Source: JBCCSZ01 sp039199225 (GTDB lineage Bacteria; Bacteroidota; Bacteroidia; Chitinophagales; Saprospiraceae). From it: a stretch of DNA of 41,979 bases. The notes under the pieces were generated by a model, which was not told where the DNA came from, did not search any database, and was given only the letters and a program-made list of their open reading frames with translations. The stretch covers positions 1 through 41,979 of the forward strand of contig JBCCSZ010000015.1 in the NCBI GenBank assembly GCA_039199225.1, written 5' to 3'. Of the stretch, positions 32,639 to 41,177 are shown piece by piece (within the stretch, counting starts at the first letter, position 1; every line of letters begins with the position of its first letter). Made by a program: the position numbers and the translations under genes.

Positions 32639-34333
32639 TTATCTCCAACGTTCGTGCTCTACTCTTACCAAGAACAATTCCGTAGCAACCTTGAAGTGTC
32701 TGTAACGGATGCCGGGCAGGTCAATCTCCTGCCATTCTGATTTAGGGTAGATCATTTGATAATGGGAGCGATCACCTACCAAAATGGGCATATTAAAGCC
32801 TGGTGCAGCAGCTTTCCAACGATAATACAGTCTGACTCCACCATCGATTTTGCGAAGCTTGTAGTGGAAAAAAGGAAGCTTGGCATAGTTCAGGTATTGA
32901 TCAAAAAAAGTAGAGTAGTCCGTTCGCGTATAATCGTTGATGAACCCAATAATGTCTTTGCTGTCGACTTCTTGCATCTGAAAGGCTTCGTAGAGGTCTC
33001 TCAGCATCGGAAACCAAACTTCATCATCGCTGATGGCATGGCGCAGGCTGTGCAACATCCAAGCCCCTTTGTAATAGTGGTCGCTGTGCTTCCACTCTTC
33101 CCAATTAACGTTTAGGGGTCCTAGGATGGGTTCCTTGTTGTAAATGGCTGGGATGCGCCGATTGTAATTCAGGTAGTCAACGGCATCTTTGTAACCATAC
33201 TCATATTCTACGAAGAGGGCTTCCATGTAGGTGGCGAAAGACTCGTGAATCCATACCTCTGCCATATCCTTGCAGCTGATGCTGTTGCCGAAATACTCAT
33301 GGGCTGTTTCATGGACGATGATGTAGTCCCAGTCCATATGACTTTGGTGCGTTTCACCCAGGTAACCCCGGCGGTACTTATTGCCATAGGCGATGGCTCC
33401 TTGGTGTTCCATTCCCAAGTAAGGCGTTTCGACCAGTGCATAGCCATCTTTGGGAAACGGATATTTGCCGAAATAATGCTCGAAAGCCTTCAAAACCCGC
33501 TTTGTTTGCCGAAAATGCTTTTTGGCCTTCTTTAGATTTTCTGGCAGCACGTAATAATCCATTTGCAAAGGCATGCTGTCTTTATCGTAATAAGTATCGC
33601 TGAAATGGCTGAATTCGCCGATGTTGACCGTAATGTTGTAAGAGTTAATGGGGTAACTGACTTTCCAGTGAAAAGACAAGTAACCATCGGGTAGGGGGCG
33701 GACTTCCAGTAGGTTGCCATTGCAAATGGCCTTGAGGTCGGGAGGCACAGCGATCTTGAGCGAAACACTGTCGGGCTCATCGGAAAGGTGATCTTTGCAG
33801 GGCCACCACATGCTGGCGCCGGCCCCCTCGCAAGCAACACCTACCCAATCTTTGCCACTTTTGCTTTTTGACCATACAAAGCCTTCGTTCCAAGGCGCAT
33901 CGTCTGTCATCTGTGGCTGGCCTTTGTAGCGGACAACCAGCACCCCCTGCTTCCCTTGTTCGATGGGATTGGGCATATTGACCAGCAGAGCCTGGTGCAA
34001 GCGTTCAAAAAACAGAGATTGGCCTTGGTAAGTGATGTTTTCTACCTGAAAATCATCGTAAAGATCAATTTGCAAGCGCTCAAAACTTTCTACAGCTGTA
34101 AAGTGGATATTTACAACACCTTGTATAGATCGTTCGCTGGGCTCGATGCGCAGATCAAGCTCATAATAGTGGACGTCGTAGCAACTTCTTTGTGGTAGGA
34201 GCATGCCTCTGAGTGAGTCGGCTGCGGTGAAATAGTATTCATCGTAGAAGCCAGGCTGGGCATTTGAAAGATTAGCAGATAGTAGGTACACAAAGAAAAA
34301 GCAGACGAGTATGGAAACTGCATTTGTTTTCAT
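32639..34333 (-). CDS. M1-family zinc metallopeptidase, exported
   Basis: 564 residues. A signal peptide (VSILVCFFFVYLLSANLSNA, cut near AQ) sends it out of the cytoplasm. The N-terminal beta domain (about 45-240) is that of M1 aminopeptidases, with YYELDLRIEPSERSIQG. The catalytic domain has the exopeptidase loop as GMEHQGAIAYGN (residues about 308-318; GMEHQ stands in for the usual GAMEN) and the zinc site HETAHEYFGN (His341, Glu342, His345) with the third ligand Glu364 in WIHESFATYMEALF. The expected C-terminal domain is cut short, ending soon after the catalytic domain, as in other compact Bacteroidota M1 proteins. It probably trims peptides in the periplasm or at the surface. It has no type IX sorting domain. 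Confidence 0.93.
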   Translation of the reverse strand: MKTNAVSILVCFFFVYLLSANLSNAQPGFYDEYYFTAADSLRGMLLPQRSCYDVHYYELDLRIEPSERSIQGVVNIHFTAVESFERLQIDLYDDFQVENITYQGQSLFFERLHQALLVNMPNPIEQGKQGVLVVRYKGQPQMTDDAPWNEGFVWSKSKSGKDWVGVACEGAGASMWWPCKDHLSDEPDSVSLKIAVPPDLKAICNGNLLEVRPLPDGYLSFHWKVSYPINSYNITVNIGEFSHFSDTYYDKDSMPLQMDYYVLPENLKKAKKHFRQTKRVLKAFEHYFGKYPFPKDGYALVETPYLGMEHQGAIAYGNKYRRGYLGETHQSHMDWDYIIVHETAHEYFGNSISCKDMAEVWIHESFATYMEALFVEYEYGYKDAVDYLNYNRRIPAIYNKEPILGPLNVNWEEWKHSDHYYKGAWMLHSLRHAISDDEVWFPMLRDLYEAFQMQEVDSKDIIGFINDYTRTDYSTFFDQYLNYAKLPFFHYKLRKIDGGVRLYYRWKAAAPGFNMPILVGDRSHYQMIYPKSEWQEIDLPGIRYRHFKVATELFLVRVEHERWR

Positions 34334-34512
34334 ATCGTGGATGTGAAGTCAGGTCTCCGCTAAGGTAAATATTTTGTTCCAAAAGTTATTCTTTCTGAAC
34401 AAAAGGGTTTTTAAAACGCTTTATCTGAAATACTTTTTGTAAGGCAGTAGTCAGGTATTTGCCTGCGAGGCTTGGTTATTGTTTTGCTCGGAATCAACAA
34501 ATTTTGCCCTAG

Positions 34513-35733
34513 ATGAGGAATCTATTCCTGCTCATACTGCTTTTTCTTTTTGATCTTTTCGCATTTCAGGCACTGGCCCAGGTGGCAGCGTTTTGGCCCG
34601 ACGTACTCCGCAATTTTAGTTATCTATTGTACTGGTCGATACCTGTTGGGGCGGTGGCCTTGTCGTTCGTGTTGTTGCGCAACGGTCGCGAAGCGCTGCG
34701 CTCCAAGGGCATTGCAGACGCGCGCTCGGTGGTGTTCATTGCTTACTTTGCCAAGTTCTTGATTGCTGTCCTTTTGTTGTTGGAAGATGTCTTTCGACTC
34801 TTGGTTCAGTTGGTCGCCTGGTTGGGGTTGCTGGACTGGTCGATGCCCAATCGGACCCTTTGGGTGTCGCAGTTGGCACTTTTGCTGGGAGGGCTTTTAT
34901 TTGGCCTAATGACCCATGGTATTTTGCGGAATAAATATCGCTACAAGGTTTTTCGAGAGCGCATTTCGATACCAGGCTTGCCCAATAAATTGAAAGGACT
35001 GCGGATTGTGCAAATTTCGGATATTCATTCCGGAAGTTTTACCGACCCCGAGAAAGTCAGTGAGGGGGTAGCGCTGGTCAATGCTCAAAAACCCGATTTG
35101 GTGTTTTTTACGGGTGATCTGGTCAATTCCATGGCTCGGGAAATGCAAGACTACATCTCTGTTTTCAAAAACATAAAAGCTCGTTATGGGGTGTATTCCA
35201 TTTTAGGTAATCACGACTATGGCGATTACGTCCGCTGGCCGAGTCCGGAGGCCAAGCAGCAAAATTTTCAGGATTTGCTAAATGTCCACCAGCGCATGGG
35301 ATGGGATTTGATGCTCAATGAAAATCGGCTGTTGGAGATAGAGGGAGAGCAGGTGGCTGTCATTGGGGTAGAGAATTATTCGGCTTCGGCGCGTTTTCAT
35401 ACCTACGGCGATTTGCTGAAAGCCTACAAGGGCGCCGAGCGAGCAGTATTGAAGCTGTTGCTTTCGCACGATCCGTCGCATTGGGAAGATCAGGTCGTAA
35501 AGGATTTTCCGGATATTGATATTACGTTTTCTGGTCATACACATGGTATGCAGTTCGGCATTGAAATTCCTGGTTGGATCAAATGGAGTCCCGCCAAGTA
35601 CGTTTATAAGCAATGGGGTGGTCTTTATCAGCGCAAGCGACAATATTTGTACGTCAATAGGGGTTTTGGTTTTCTAGGCTATCCCGGTCGGGTTGGTATA
35701 TTACCAGAGGTGACGGTAGTGGAGATTGTCTGA
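34513..35733 (+). CDS. Membrane-anchored calcineurin-like metallophosphoesterase
   Basis: 406 residues. Four or so hydrophobic segments in the first 140 residues (about 4-22, 33-55, 72-108, 116-137) anchor the protein. The phosphoesterase domain follows with all its metal-binding motifs: Asp170-x-His172 in QISDIHSG, Gly-Asp202 in FFTGDLVNS, Gly-Asn-His-Asp at about 232-235, LLSHDP, and SGHTHGMQFG near residue 340. This architecture, with an N-terminal membrane part and a C-terminal phosphatase, is common in Bacteroidota and resembles YkuE-type enzymes that act on lipid-linked or nucleotide substrates. The substrate here is not known. The active site probably faces the cytoplasm or the periplasm; orientation is not settled. 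The lipoprotein gene follows about 85 bases later. Confidence 0.92.
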   Translation: MRNLFLLILLFLFDLFAFQALAQVAAFWPDVLRNFSYLLYWSIPVGAVALSFVLLRNGREALRSKGIADARSVVFIAYFAKFLIAVLLLLEDVFRLLVQLVAWLGLLDWSMPNRTLWVSQLALLLGGLLFGLMTHGILRNKYRYKVFRERISIPGLPNKLKGLRIVQISDIHSGSFTDPEKVSEGVALVNAQKPDLVFFTGDLVNSMAREMQDYISVFKNIKARYGVYSILGNHDYGDYVRWPSPEAKQQNFQDLLNVHQRMGWDLMLNENRLLEIEGEQVAVIGVENYSASARFHTYGDLLKAYKGAERAVLKLLLSHDPSHWEDQVVKDFPDIDITFSGHTHGMQFGIEIPGWIKWSPAKYVYKQWGGLYQRKRQYLYVNRGFGFLGYPGRVGILPEVTVVEIV

Positions 35734-35741
35734 AAATTCTG

Positions 35742-35749
35742 TAATTTTG
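35742..35749 (+). promoter_or_regulatory. TAnnTTTG -7 box before the lipoprotein gene
   Basis: TAATTTTG matches the -7 consensus 71 bases before the ATG of the lipoprotein and just past the stop of the phosphoesterase. No TTG at proper spacing is seen (nearest is 13 bases upstream). Confidence 0.45.
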
Positions 35750-35819
35750 CGGAAATTTATTCCGCTACTGAAAGGGAGTGATCCCAGATGTTCCGTTCTG
35801 CTTAAAACAAAAAATAAAA

Positions 35820-36302
35820 ATGAAGAAACGACAATTAGTATATACTATGTGGATGCTGTTTGCTACTGCACTGTTTTTGACTGCCTGTGGTGATGGTACT
35901 GATAGCCATTCCGAGCAGGGGCCGAAGGAAGAGAGAAAAGAGGAGGTGGTCGAGGAAAGACCTTCTGTGGCCATCAGCGCCGATCAACTACAGGGATACT
36001 GGGAGGTTTTGGCTGCCAAACGCAATGGCAAAAATACCGAATCGTTGGATGACGCCTATTTTCAGTTTCAGGAAGATGGCCAAATGGAAACGAACATCAT
36101 GGGAGAACCGATGATAGAGGCTTTTACCCTGGAAGGTGCGAAGATCACCCAAGCAGGCGCCCAGGAGTTGCTATACATGGTCGAACGCTTTGAAGACAGC
36201 CTAATGGTCTTGTCTACAGATATTAGCTCCTATCATTTTCAATTTCAGCTCAAAAAAGGCACCCGAGAGGATCAGGAGGAGGAGCCAGCCGGGGACGAAT
36301 AG
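35820..36302 (+). CDS. Lipocalin-like lipoprotein
   Basis: 160 residues from the ATG at 35820; an in-frame ATG 14 codons earlier gives an N-terminus that does not suit a signal. The leader MKKRQLVYTMWMLFATALFL ends in the lipobox LTAC, so the Cys will be lipid-modified and the protein anchored to a membrane. A charged low-complexity linker (about 27-50, KEERKEEVVEERP) is followed by a beta-rich domain resembling the small lipocalin-like lipoproteins of Bacteroidota: LQGYWEVLAAKRNGKNTE, AYFQFQEDGQMETN, EAFTLEGAKITQ, VERFEDSLMVLSTDI and FQFQLKKG. The end is acidic. Ligand and role are unknown. Confidence 0.87.
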   Translation: MKKRQLVYTMWMLFATALFLTACGDGTDSHSEQGPKEERKEEVVEERPSVAISADQLQGYWEVLAAKRNGKNTESLDDAYFQFQEDGQMETNIMGEPMIEAFTLEGAKITQAGAQELLYMVERFEDSLMVLSTDISSYHFQFQLKKGTREDQEEEPAGDE

Positions 36303-36475
36303 AGTCGCTTTTAGGTGCATAAGGCTTAATAAGGCAGCAGACTCCTGACATTTCCGTTTTATTGACGTAGGGCTGCTGAGAATATTCCGTATCTTGATAG
36401 ACGATGGTAGCTCTTTAGATCGTATGAGTTTACCCTCTCTGCAAATATTTTACTTCTGCTAAACTCAAGAGGATT

Positions 36476-37897
36476 ATGAAAAACGCCGGATTGCTTCTAT
36501 TGACCTTTCTGCTTGGATTTCAGCTCAATGCTTTGGACACCAGCATTTCCTTTGCCACTTTTAATAGTCCTGCCAAGCCTTATGTAGAAATATATTTACA
36601 CATTGTGGGCAAGACCATTGAGTTTGCGGAGGTGGACAGTCTCAGTAAGCAGGCTTCTCTTGAGGTCATTATTCTATTTAAGAAGGGAGGTAACATTGTC
36701 AAATTTGATAAGTATGACCTCAACAGCCCTCTGACAATGAAGCCGATCGATTTCATCGATTTGAAGCGATACAGCCTCGAGAATGGTGAATACGAGCTGG
36801 AAATTCTCGTTCAGGATTTAAACAACGATTCCAATAATAAGAAGTTTACGGCTCCTCTCTCGGTCAATTATGCTGGGAAGGAGTTGATGCAATCGGATGT
36901 TCAATTGTTGGCCTCCTACAAGCCTTCTAAGGCTCAAAATGCTTTTGTTAAGAATGGCATTTACATGGAGCCACTGCCTTTCAATTTTTACAGCAAGCGC
37001 TACGCCAAGCTCCTCTTTTATGCAGAGGTTTACAATTTGGACCAAAAGCTGAAGGGAGACTACAAGGTGCGTTATCTGATTGAATCCATCAAAGGGAATG
37101 GGGAGAAGGCCACTGCCTTTTTGGGCCATCGCACCCGCGAGGTTGTACCCATCGATGTCTTGCTGATCAAAGAGGACATCAGCAAATTGCCTTCGGGCAA
37201 CTATAATTTGACAGTGGAGATACGCTCCGAGCAAAATGAGTTGCTGAGCAGCAAGAGTGTCTTTTTTCAACGGAGCAATCCCTACCTCCGCATGGAAGAA
37301 TTGGAAAAAGAGCCCGTCGAAGATTTTGTCAAGGGCCTCAGCGAGGAAGAGCTAAAATACAGTTTGCAGGCTATCGCCATGAATATACCAGATGCCGATG
37401 TAGAAGTCCTCAATTTGATGTTGCGGGATAAAGAGATTGTTGCTCAACGTCGTTACTTGTTTTCCTACTGGGCTCGCTTCAACCCCAACAACCCGGAAGA
37501 ATCCTATAAAAAGTACATGGAAGTGGCACGTGCCGTCGACCGCACCTATGAGGCTGGATTCCGCCACGGTTTTGAAAGTGATCGGGGGTGGATTTTTATG
37601 AAGTATGGCAAACCACACGATGTTGTAACGGTTGAAGATGAACCGACTGCTCCTCCTTATGAAATATGGTCCTATAATTCGTTGCCGAGAACTGGCCAGC
37701 GCAATGTACGATTCCTATTCTACAATCCTTCTTTGGCAACTGGTGGGTACATACTCTTGCATTCTACTGCTCGCGGAGAGATCAACAACCCCGGTTGGGA
37801 GCAAGAGCTGTATCGCGGAGAGCCTTTACCTGCAGGAAATAACTCCAATAATTTTCAGGTGAACAAGCGGGCCAGGGATTTATTCAACGACTTTTAA
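36476..37897 (+). CDS. GWxTD-family exported protein
   Basis: 473 residues with a signal peptide (AGLLLLTFLLGFQLNALDTS) and a long beta-rich region (about 20-270). A helical stretch (LSEEELKYSLQAIAMNI, then the helix around YLFSYWARFNP) leads to the C-terminal GWxTD domain. The defining motif is changed here: GFESDRGWIFMKYGKPHDV stands where the family has G-W-x-T-D-R-G. It is followed by the usual YEIWSYNS and RFLFYNPS segments. Members are exported proteins of unknown function in Bacteroidota and relatives. The gene stands alone, with 173 bases before it and a convergent minus-strand gene after it. Confidence 0.88.
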   Translation: MKNAGLLLLTFLLGFQLNALDTSISFATFNSPAKPYVEIYLHIVGKTIEFAEVDSLSKQASLEVIILFKKGGNIVKFDKYDLNSPLTMKPIDFIDLKRYSLENGEYELEILVQDLNNDSNNKKFTAPLSVNYAGKELMQSDVQLLASYKPSKAQNAFVKNGIYMEPLPFNFYSKRYAKLLFYAEVYNLDQKLKGDYKVRYLIESIKGNGEKATAFLGHRTREVVPIDVLLIKEDISKLPSGNYNLTVEIRSEQNELLSSKSVFFQRSNPYLRMEELEKEPVEDFVKGLSEEELKYSLQAIAMNIPDADVEVLNLMLRDKEIVAQRRYLFSYWARFNPNNPEESYKKYMEVARAVDRTYEAGFRHGFESDRGWIFMKYGKPHDVVTVEDEPTAPPYEIWSYNSLPRTGQRNVRFLFYNPSLATGGYILLHSTARGEINNPGWEQELYRGEPLPAGNNSNNFQVNKRARDLFNDF

Positions 37898-37937
37898 GTT
37901 TGAGCTAAGCAAAGCCAATCGTCTGAAATTTCTTTCT

Positions 37938-38207
37938 TCACTGCCCATCCGGGTCAATCAAATGTCGATCAATGTCTACATTGTCTGAATTTTCGATGGA
38001 ATGAAGTAAGTTTTGACAGTCTTCGCAAATGCCAAGGTGAGCTACCACCAATTCGTATTTCTCTGGATCGCGCTTTTTTAGCTTGCCATAAAAGTAGTCT
38101 CTTATCGTTTCTTCTCCCGGACATTTATACTGCCGAAAGATGACTCTGACGCGTTGGAAAACCATAACAGACATTGCCAATAGACAGAGCAGAAACAAAT
38201 TGAACAT
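37938..38207 (-). CDS. Small membrane protein with zinc anti-sigma-like Cys/His motif
   Basis: 89 residues. One N-terminal membrane segment (FLLCLLAMSVMVF, about 3-18) is followed by a soluble part with Cys29, His57, Cys61 and Cys64, in the arrangement C-x27-H-x3-C-x2-C. This is the zinc anti-sigma (zf-HC2) signature: CPGEETIRDYFYGKL, then VVAHLGICEDCQNLL. In anti-sigma factors the zinc domain usually comes first and the membrane helix after it; here the order is reversed. No ECF sigma gene is adjacent. It starts 22 bases past the stop of the CDP-alcohol fusion gene and is probably its operon partner. It may have lost any sigma role. The alternative is a plain metal-binding small protein. Confidence 0.75.
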   Translation of the reverse strand: MFNLFLLCLLAMSVMVFQRVRVIFRQYKCPGEETIRDYFYGKLKKRDPEKYELVVAHLGICEDCQNLLHSIENSDNVDIDRHLIDPDGQ

Positions 38208-38228
38208 AGAGGAAACTGTTTATAGGAA

Positions 38229-40670
38229 CTACTTAACCATTTCCCGCTGGACTTTTCGCGCCATAAGCTTGCGGATCAGCACCACTGTTAACTGAATGGC
38301 AATCCCCAAAAGCGCCCAAAAGACGATTCTGGCGCGCCGCAACAGACCAAAGATCAAGCCGACTTGCGCACCCAGACCCAGCAATACAAAGGCCGTACTA
38401 ACGCTGGCTTCACTGACCCCAATTCCCTGCGGAACAATGAAAAACAAGGTCGCACTCAACGAGAGCATGGCAGATACCATAACGAGATAAGACAAGTCCG
38501 GACTGTAGCCAAGAACAACGAAGATGGCGTAAATTTCGAGTAGGTTTAGGGCTCGGGCAGACAATTTCCAGAAGAAACTGATGGCAAAGCGCTTGGGACT
38601 CAGGGATTCGTTGCGAAACTCATCGATGAATTTTAGCTTTTTGAGTACAAAACCGGATAGCTTGTTTGGAACGGAAGACAAGGTCAACCAAATCATTCCT
38701 ACTGTGACAATGGCAAAGACACTGCTGGCAATCAGGATGGGAATCCGCCATTGGTCTGTCATCGAAACGAGTGCTACTGCTCCAAATCCAGTGATGGAAG
38801 TAAATAAAATACCCGTCAAAGAGTGGATCAAACGATTGTGTACGATGGTTCGGCTGCCTTCTTCAAGGCCCACGAAGTTGGACAATTGTTTGATTTTGTA
38901 GGGTTCGCCTCCCAAGCCCGCCAAGGGGATGATGTCATTGTAGGCATCGCCGGTAATCTGAATGTAGAGCAAATCCAAGAAGGGAATCTTGTAATTGGTC
39001 AGGTTGGCCAAACTCATGGTGTTTGCCAGAATCCAGAAAATAGCTGTTGCAAAAACGAGAAAAACCCAGCCGCCGACCTCTGTCAAGGATGTCATAACGG
39101 TTGTGACATCCATTTTGTAGATCAAATAACAAAGTAGGAGCGCGCCAAAGAAGTAAAAAACAAAGGGCGCGGGCTTTTTAAGTGTTAACTGCCGTTTTTT
39201 TTTACGACTCGCTTTCGCAAAAGTCCTGGTAATGGTGATGCTCACGATGAAGGAGCCTATGAAGACCAACCAAAACATTACTTTGGAAAGACCTACGACA
39301 CACAAAATGAAAGCGATGAAAGCCGATACATCTTGCTTGTCGATACCACGCAGGGATTTGACAATCTTATCCCACCAGTTTGAACTTTTGGCAGCTTTAT
39401 CGTCGACCGTCTTGGTGACGACGAGATTGGTCAATGCACCACCGTTGTTCCAAGTGAAAATGGCCATCCTGGTGGCTACATAGAAGCCTAGGAAAAGGAA
39501 AATGATGGAGGCGTAGAAGTAAAAATCGGGTCCTCCGGCCTGGTAAGCCCCATAACCAAGGGAACCAAAAAATAGAATATAGCGAGCGTTGTCTGTCAGT
39601 GTATCGTACCAGGCTCCAAAGCGGGAGCCCAACATTTTGAGGCGGGCGAGCTCTCCGTCGCAGCCATCAAGTATGGAAGCAATCTGGAAAATAAGCCCTC
39701 CCAGCGCTATTTTTAGGTATTCTCCGCTGGCTGCCAGGTAGGCGCCATACAAGGTGAAGAAAAAGACGAAAGTCGTCACCATGTTGGGCGTCACGTTGAA
39801 TCGCGACAAGAATAAGCTGACACGAGTGGAGACGTGGCGGTTGATTTTCTTGCTAACCCAGCCGTCGGTTGGCTTGATCAAAGACTTCAGCAGTCGGCGT
39901 TCGGCCTCCTTGCGCATGCTCGGATTGTCCACATCCTGCCAAAAGTTATTTTCGATGGATATGGTTCTAAAGCCCTGTTCTTCAATGAATTGACCAACGA
40001 TTTCACTAACAGAATGGGCGCCTTGTCTGGCTTTTTCCTGAATGATGGGGCCGGTTCCTTTTGGAAAATAGAACAGGCCGGTATCAATCAAGTTGTATTT
40101 CTTAATTTGCTTGCCGATGTTGTGTATGCGTCCGTGGCGGGACTCAACTTTGGTTGCATCGTCCAGGTCGAAGACACCGTCTATGTCTGGATCGCAAGCC
40201 AAGGCAGGCAAGTCTGCTTCTTGGTCGAGGCTCTTGTGAACAAACTCTTTGATCATGTTGATGGAGAAGACATGATCGGCCATCGTTAGCAGAAAAGGTT
40301 GATCGACGGGGCCGGCACCGGCGGCGAGGGACATTCCATTGCCGAGGTTGAAATCGGGGCATGGGACAAACGCTACATCCAGACCTTTTAGGCGGTTGAT
40401 CTTGCCGAGGGTTTCCGCAATCTGGTCGCCATAGGCTCCGGTGACAATTCTGAAATGTTCAATTCCGGCTTCTTTGAGCGTGAGGATGGTTCGTTCGAGT
40501 AATCGCATCCCCCCCACTTTTAAGAGGACCTTTGGTAATTCCACTCCCTTTTCGCGAAATCTTTGGCCATTTCCGGCGGCGAGAATTACCGCGTGTTTGA
40601 CATTTGGGGGTGAAACGGTTCTTTTTTCTAGTACATTCGCGTTTTCTACTAACTTAGTCGTTTGCTCCAT
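38229..40670 (-). CDS. Fusion of sugar/inositol-phosphate nucleotidyltransferase, CDP-alcohol phosphotransferase and LPG-synthase-type membrane domain
   Basis: 813 residues in three parts. About 22-260 is a cytidylyl/NTP transferase: AVILAAGNGQRFREKG, LPKVLLKVGG, GNGMSLAAGAG and the metal-site TMADHVFS, ending NFWQDVDNP. This resembles archaeal CTP:inositol-1-phosphate cytidylyltransferases. About 270-470 is a CDP-alcohol phosphotransferase with an intact motif, D335-x2-DG-x2-AR-x8-G-x3-D356-x3-D360, and the preceding SKKINRHVSTRVSLFLSRF and VTPNMVTTFVFFF as in inositol-type enzymes. About 490-805 is a multi-pass lysylphosphatidylglycerol-synthase-type domain (AGLGGEPYKIKQL, PQGIGVSEASV), often linked to lipid flipping. 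Together it could make a CDP-activated polyol phosphate, join it to a lipid or polyol, and move the product across the membrane. The acceptor is not shown by the sequence. The ATG start is at 40670. Confidence 0.93.
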   Translation of the reverse strand: MEQTTKLVENANVLEKRTVSPPNVKHAVILAAGNGQRFREKGVELPKVLLKVGGMRLLERTILTLKEAGIEHFRIVTGAYGDQIAETLGKINRLKGLDVAFVPCPDFNLGNGMSLAAGAGPVDQPFLLTMADHVFSINMIKEFVHKSLDQEADLPALACDPDIDGVFDLDDATKVESRHGRIHNIGKQIKKYNLIDTGLFYFPKGTGPIIQEKARQGAHSVSEIVGQFIEEQGFRTISIENNFWQDVDNPSMRKEAERRLLKSLIKPTDGWVSKKINRHVSTRVSLFLSRFNVTPNMVTTFVFFFTLYGAYLAASGEYLKIALGGLIFQIASILDGCDGELARLKMLGSRFGAWYDTLTDNARYILFFGSLGYGAYQAGGPDFYFYASIIFLFLGFYVATRMAIFTWNNGGALTNLVVTKTVDDKAAKSSNWWDKIVKSLRGIDKQDVSAFIAFILCVVGLSKVMFWLVFIGSFIVSITITRTFAKASRKKKRQLTLKKPAPFVFYFFGALLLCYLIYKMDVTTVMTSLTEVGGWVFLVFATAIFWILANTMSLANLTNYKIPFLDLLYIQITGDAYNDIIPLAGLGGEPYKIKQLSNFVGLEEGSRTIVHNRLIHSLTGILFTSITGFGAVALVSMTDQWRIPILIASSVFAIVTVGMIWLTLSSVPNKLSGFVLKKLKFIDEFRNESLSPKRFAISFFWKLSARALNLLEIYAIFVVLGYSPDLSYLVMVSAMLSLSATLFFIVPQGIGVSEASVSTAFVLLGLGAQVGLIFGLLRRARIVFWALLGIAIQLTVVLIRKLMARKVQREMVK

Positions 40671-41108
40671 CTTTGAACTGGTCTACTTGAATTATTTTTC
40701 TAAGTCTCTTCTCGAGATAATACAAAATCAATGATCATCAGCCGATGACCCTATCGCTTGTGTGTTGATTTTTTCGATTCGTTCAATCCTATTTTCAATA
40801 GGGGCGCAAGGTACAAAATGCTTTCTAAAAAGTAGTTTAAACCCACCTTTCTCCGTTGCAGCACCCTTTGAAGTTGTCCAAAATCATTTACAACTGTTAC
40901 AAAACGCTTTTTTCATCCTACCCTGTAGCTATCCGCCCGTTGGCAAGGCAGCTTCAACTGCCCTTGAGCTTCAAAACGGCTTGGTAGAGATGGAAACGTC
41001 CCTTGACATTTGCAAAAAATCCTTAAACAACTTTTTAAGCTGTAACAGCTTAACTATACAAAGAGGCGCTTTGGGCTGGAATGGTTGTATGGGAGCGAAA
41101 AAATAAAA
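40671..41108. other. Upstream region of the fusion gene, no gene supported
   Basis: The gap to the next gene is about 500 bases. A small hairpin, CCTATT-TTC-AATAGG, lies at 40788-40803. On the minus strand the sequence TTTTGTACCTTGCG (near 40810) resembles but does not match a -7 box. A 114-codon plus-strand frame (40762-41106) has no protein-like character. Otherwise I see nothing. Confidence 0.5.
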
Positions 41109-41148
41109 AAACAGCTACGCCTTTGTCGATTATTTAGCGTAGCTGTTT
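41109..41148 (-). terminator. Terminator of the AT-hook gene
   Basis: AAACAGCTACGC (41109-41120) and GCGTAGCTGTTT (41137-41148) form a perfect 12-bp stem with a 16-base loop. On the minus strand it follows the stop at 41178 by about 30 bases and ends in GCTGTTTTTTTA, a clear T-run. Confidence 0.92.
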
Positions 41149-41177
41149 GAGAGAAGTTCTCTTCTAGGGTCTTCAAC

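Noticed and set aside
40762..41106. 114-codon plus-strand frame in the upstream gap
   Set aside because: No protein-like pattern and no start-region signal; it ends just before the terminator of the opposite gene.
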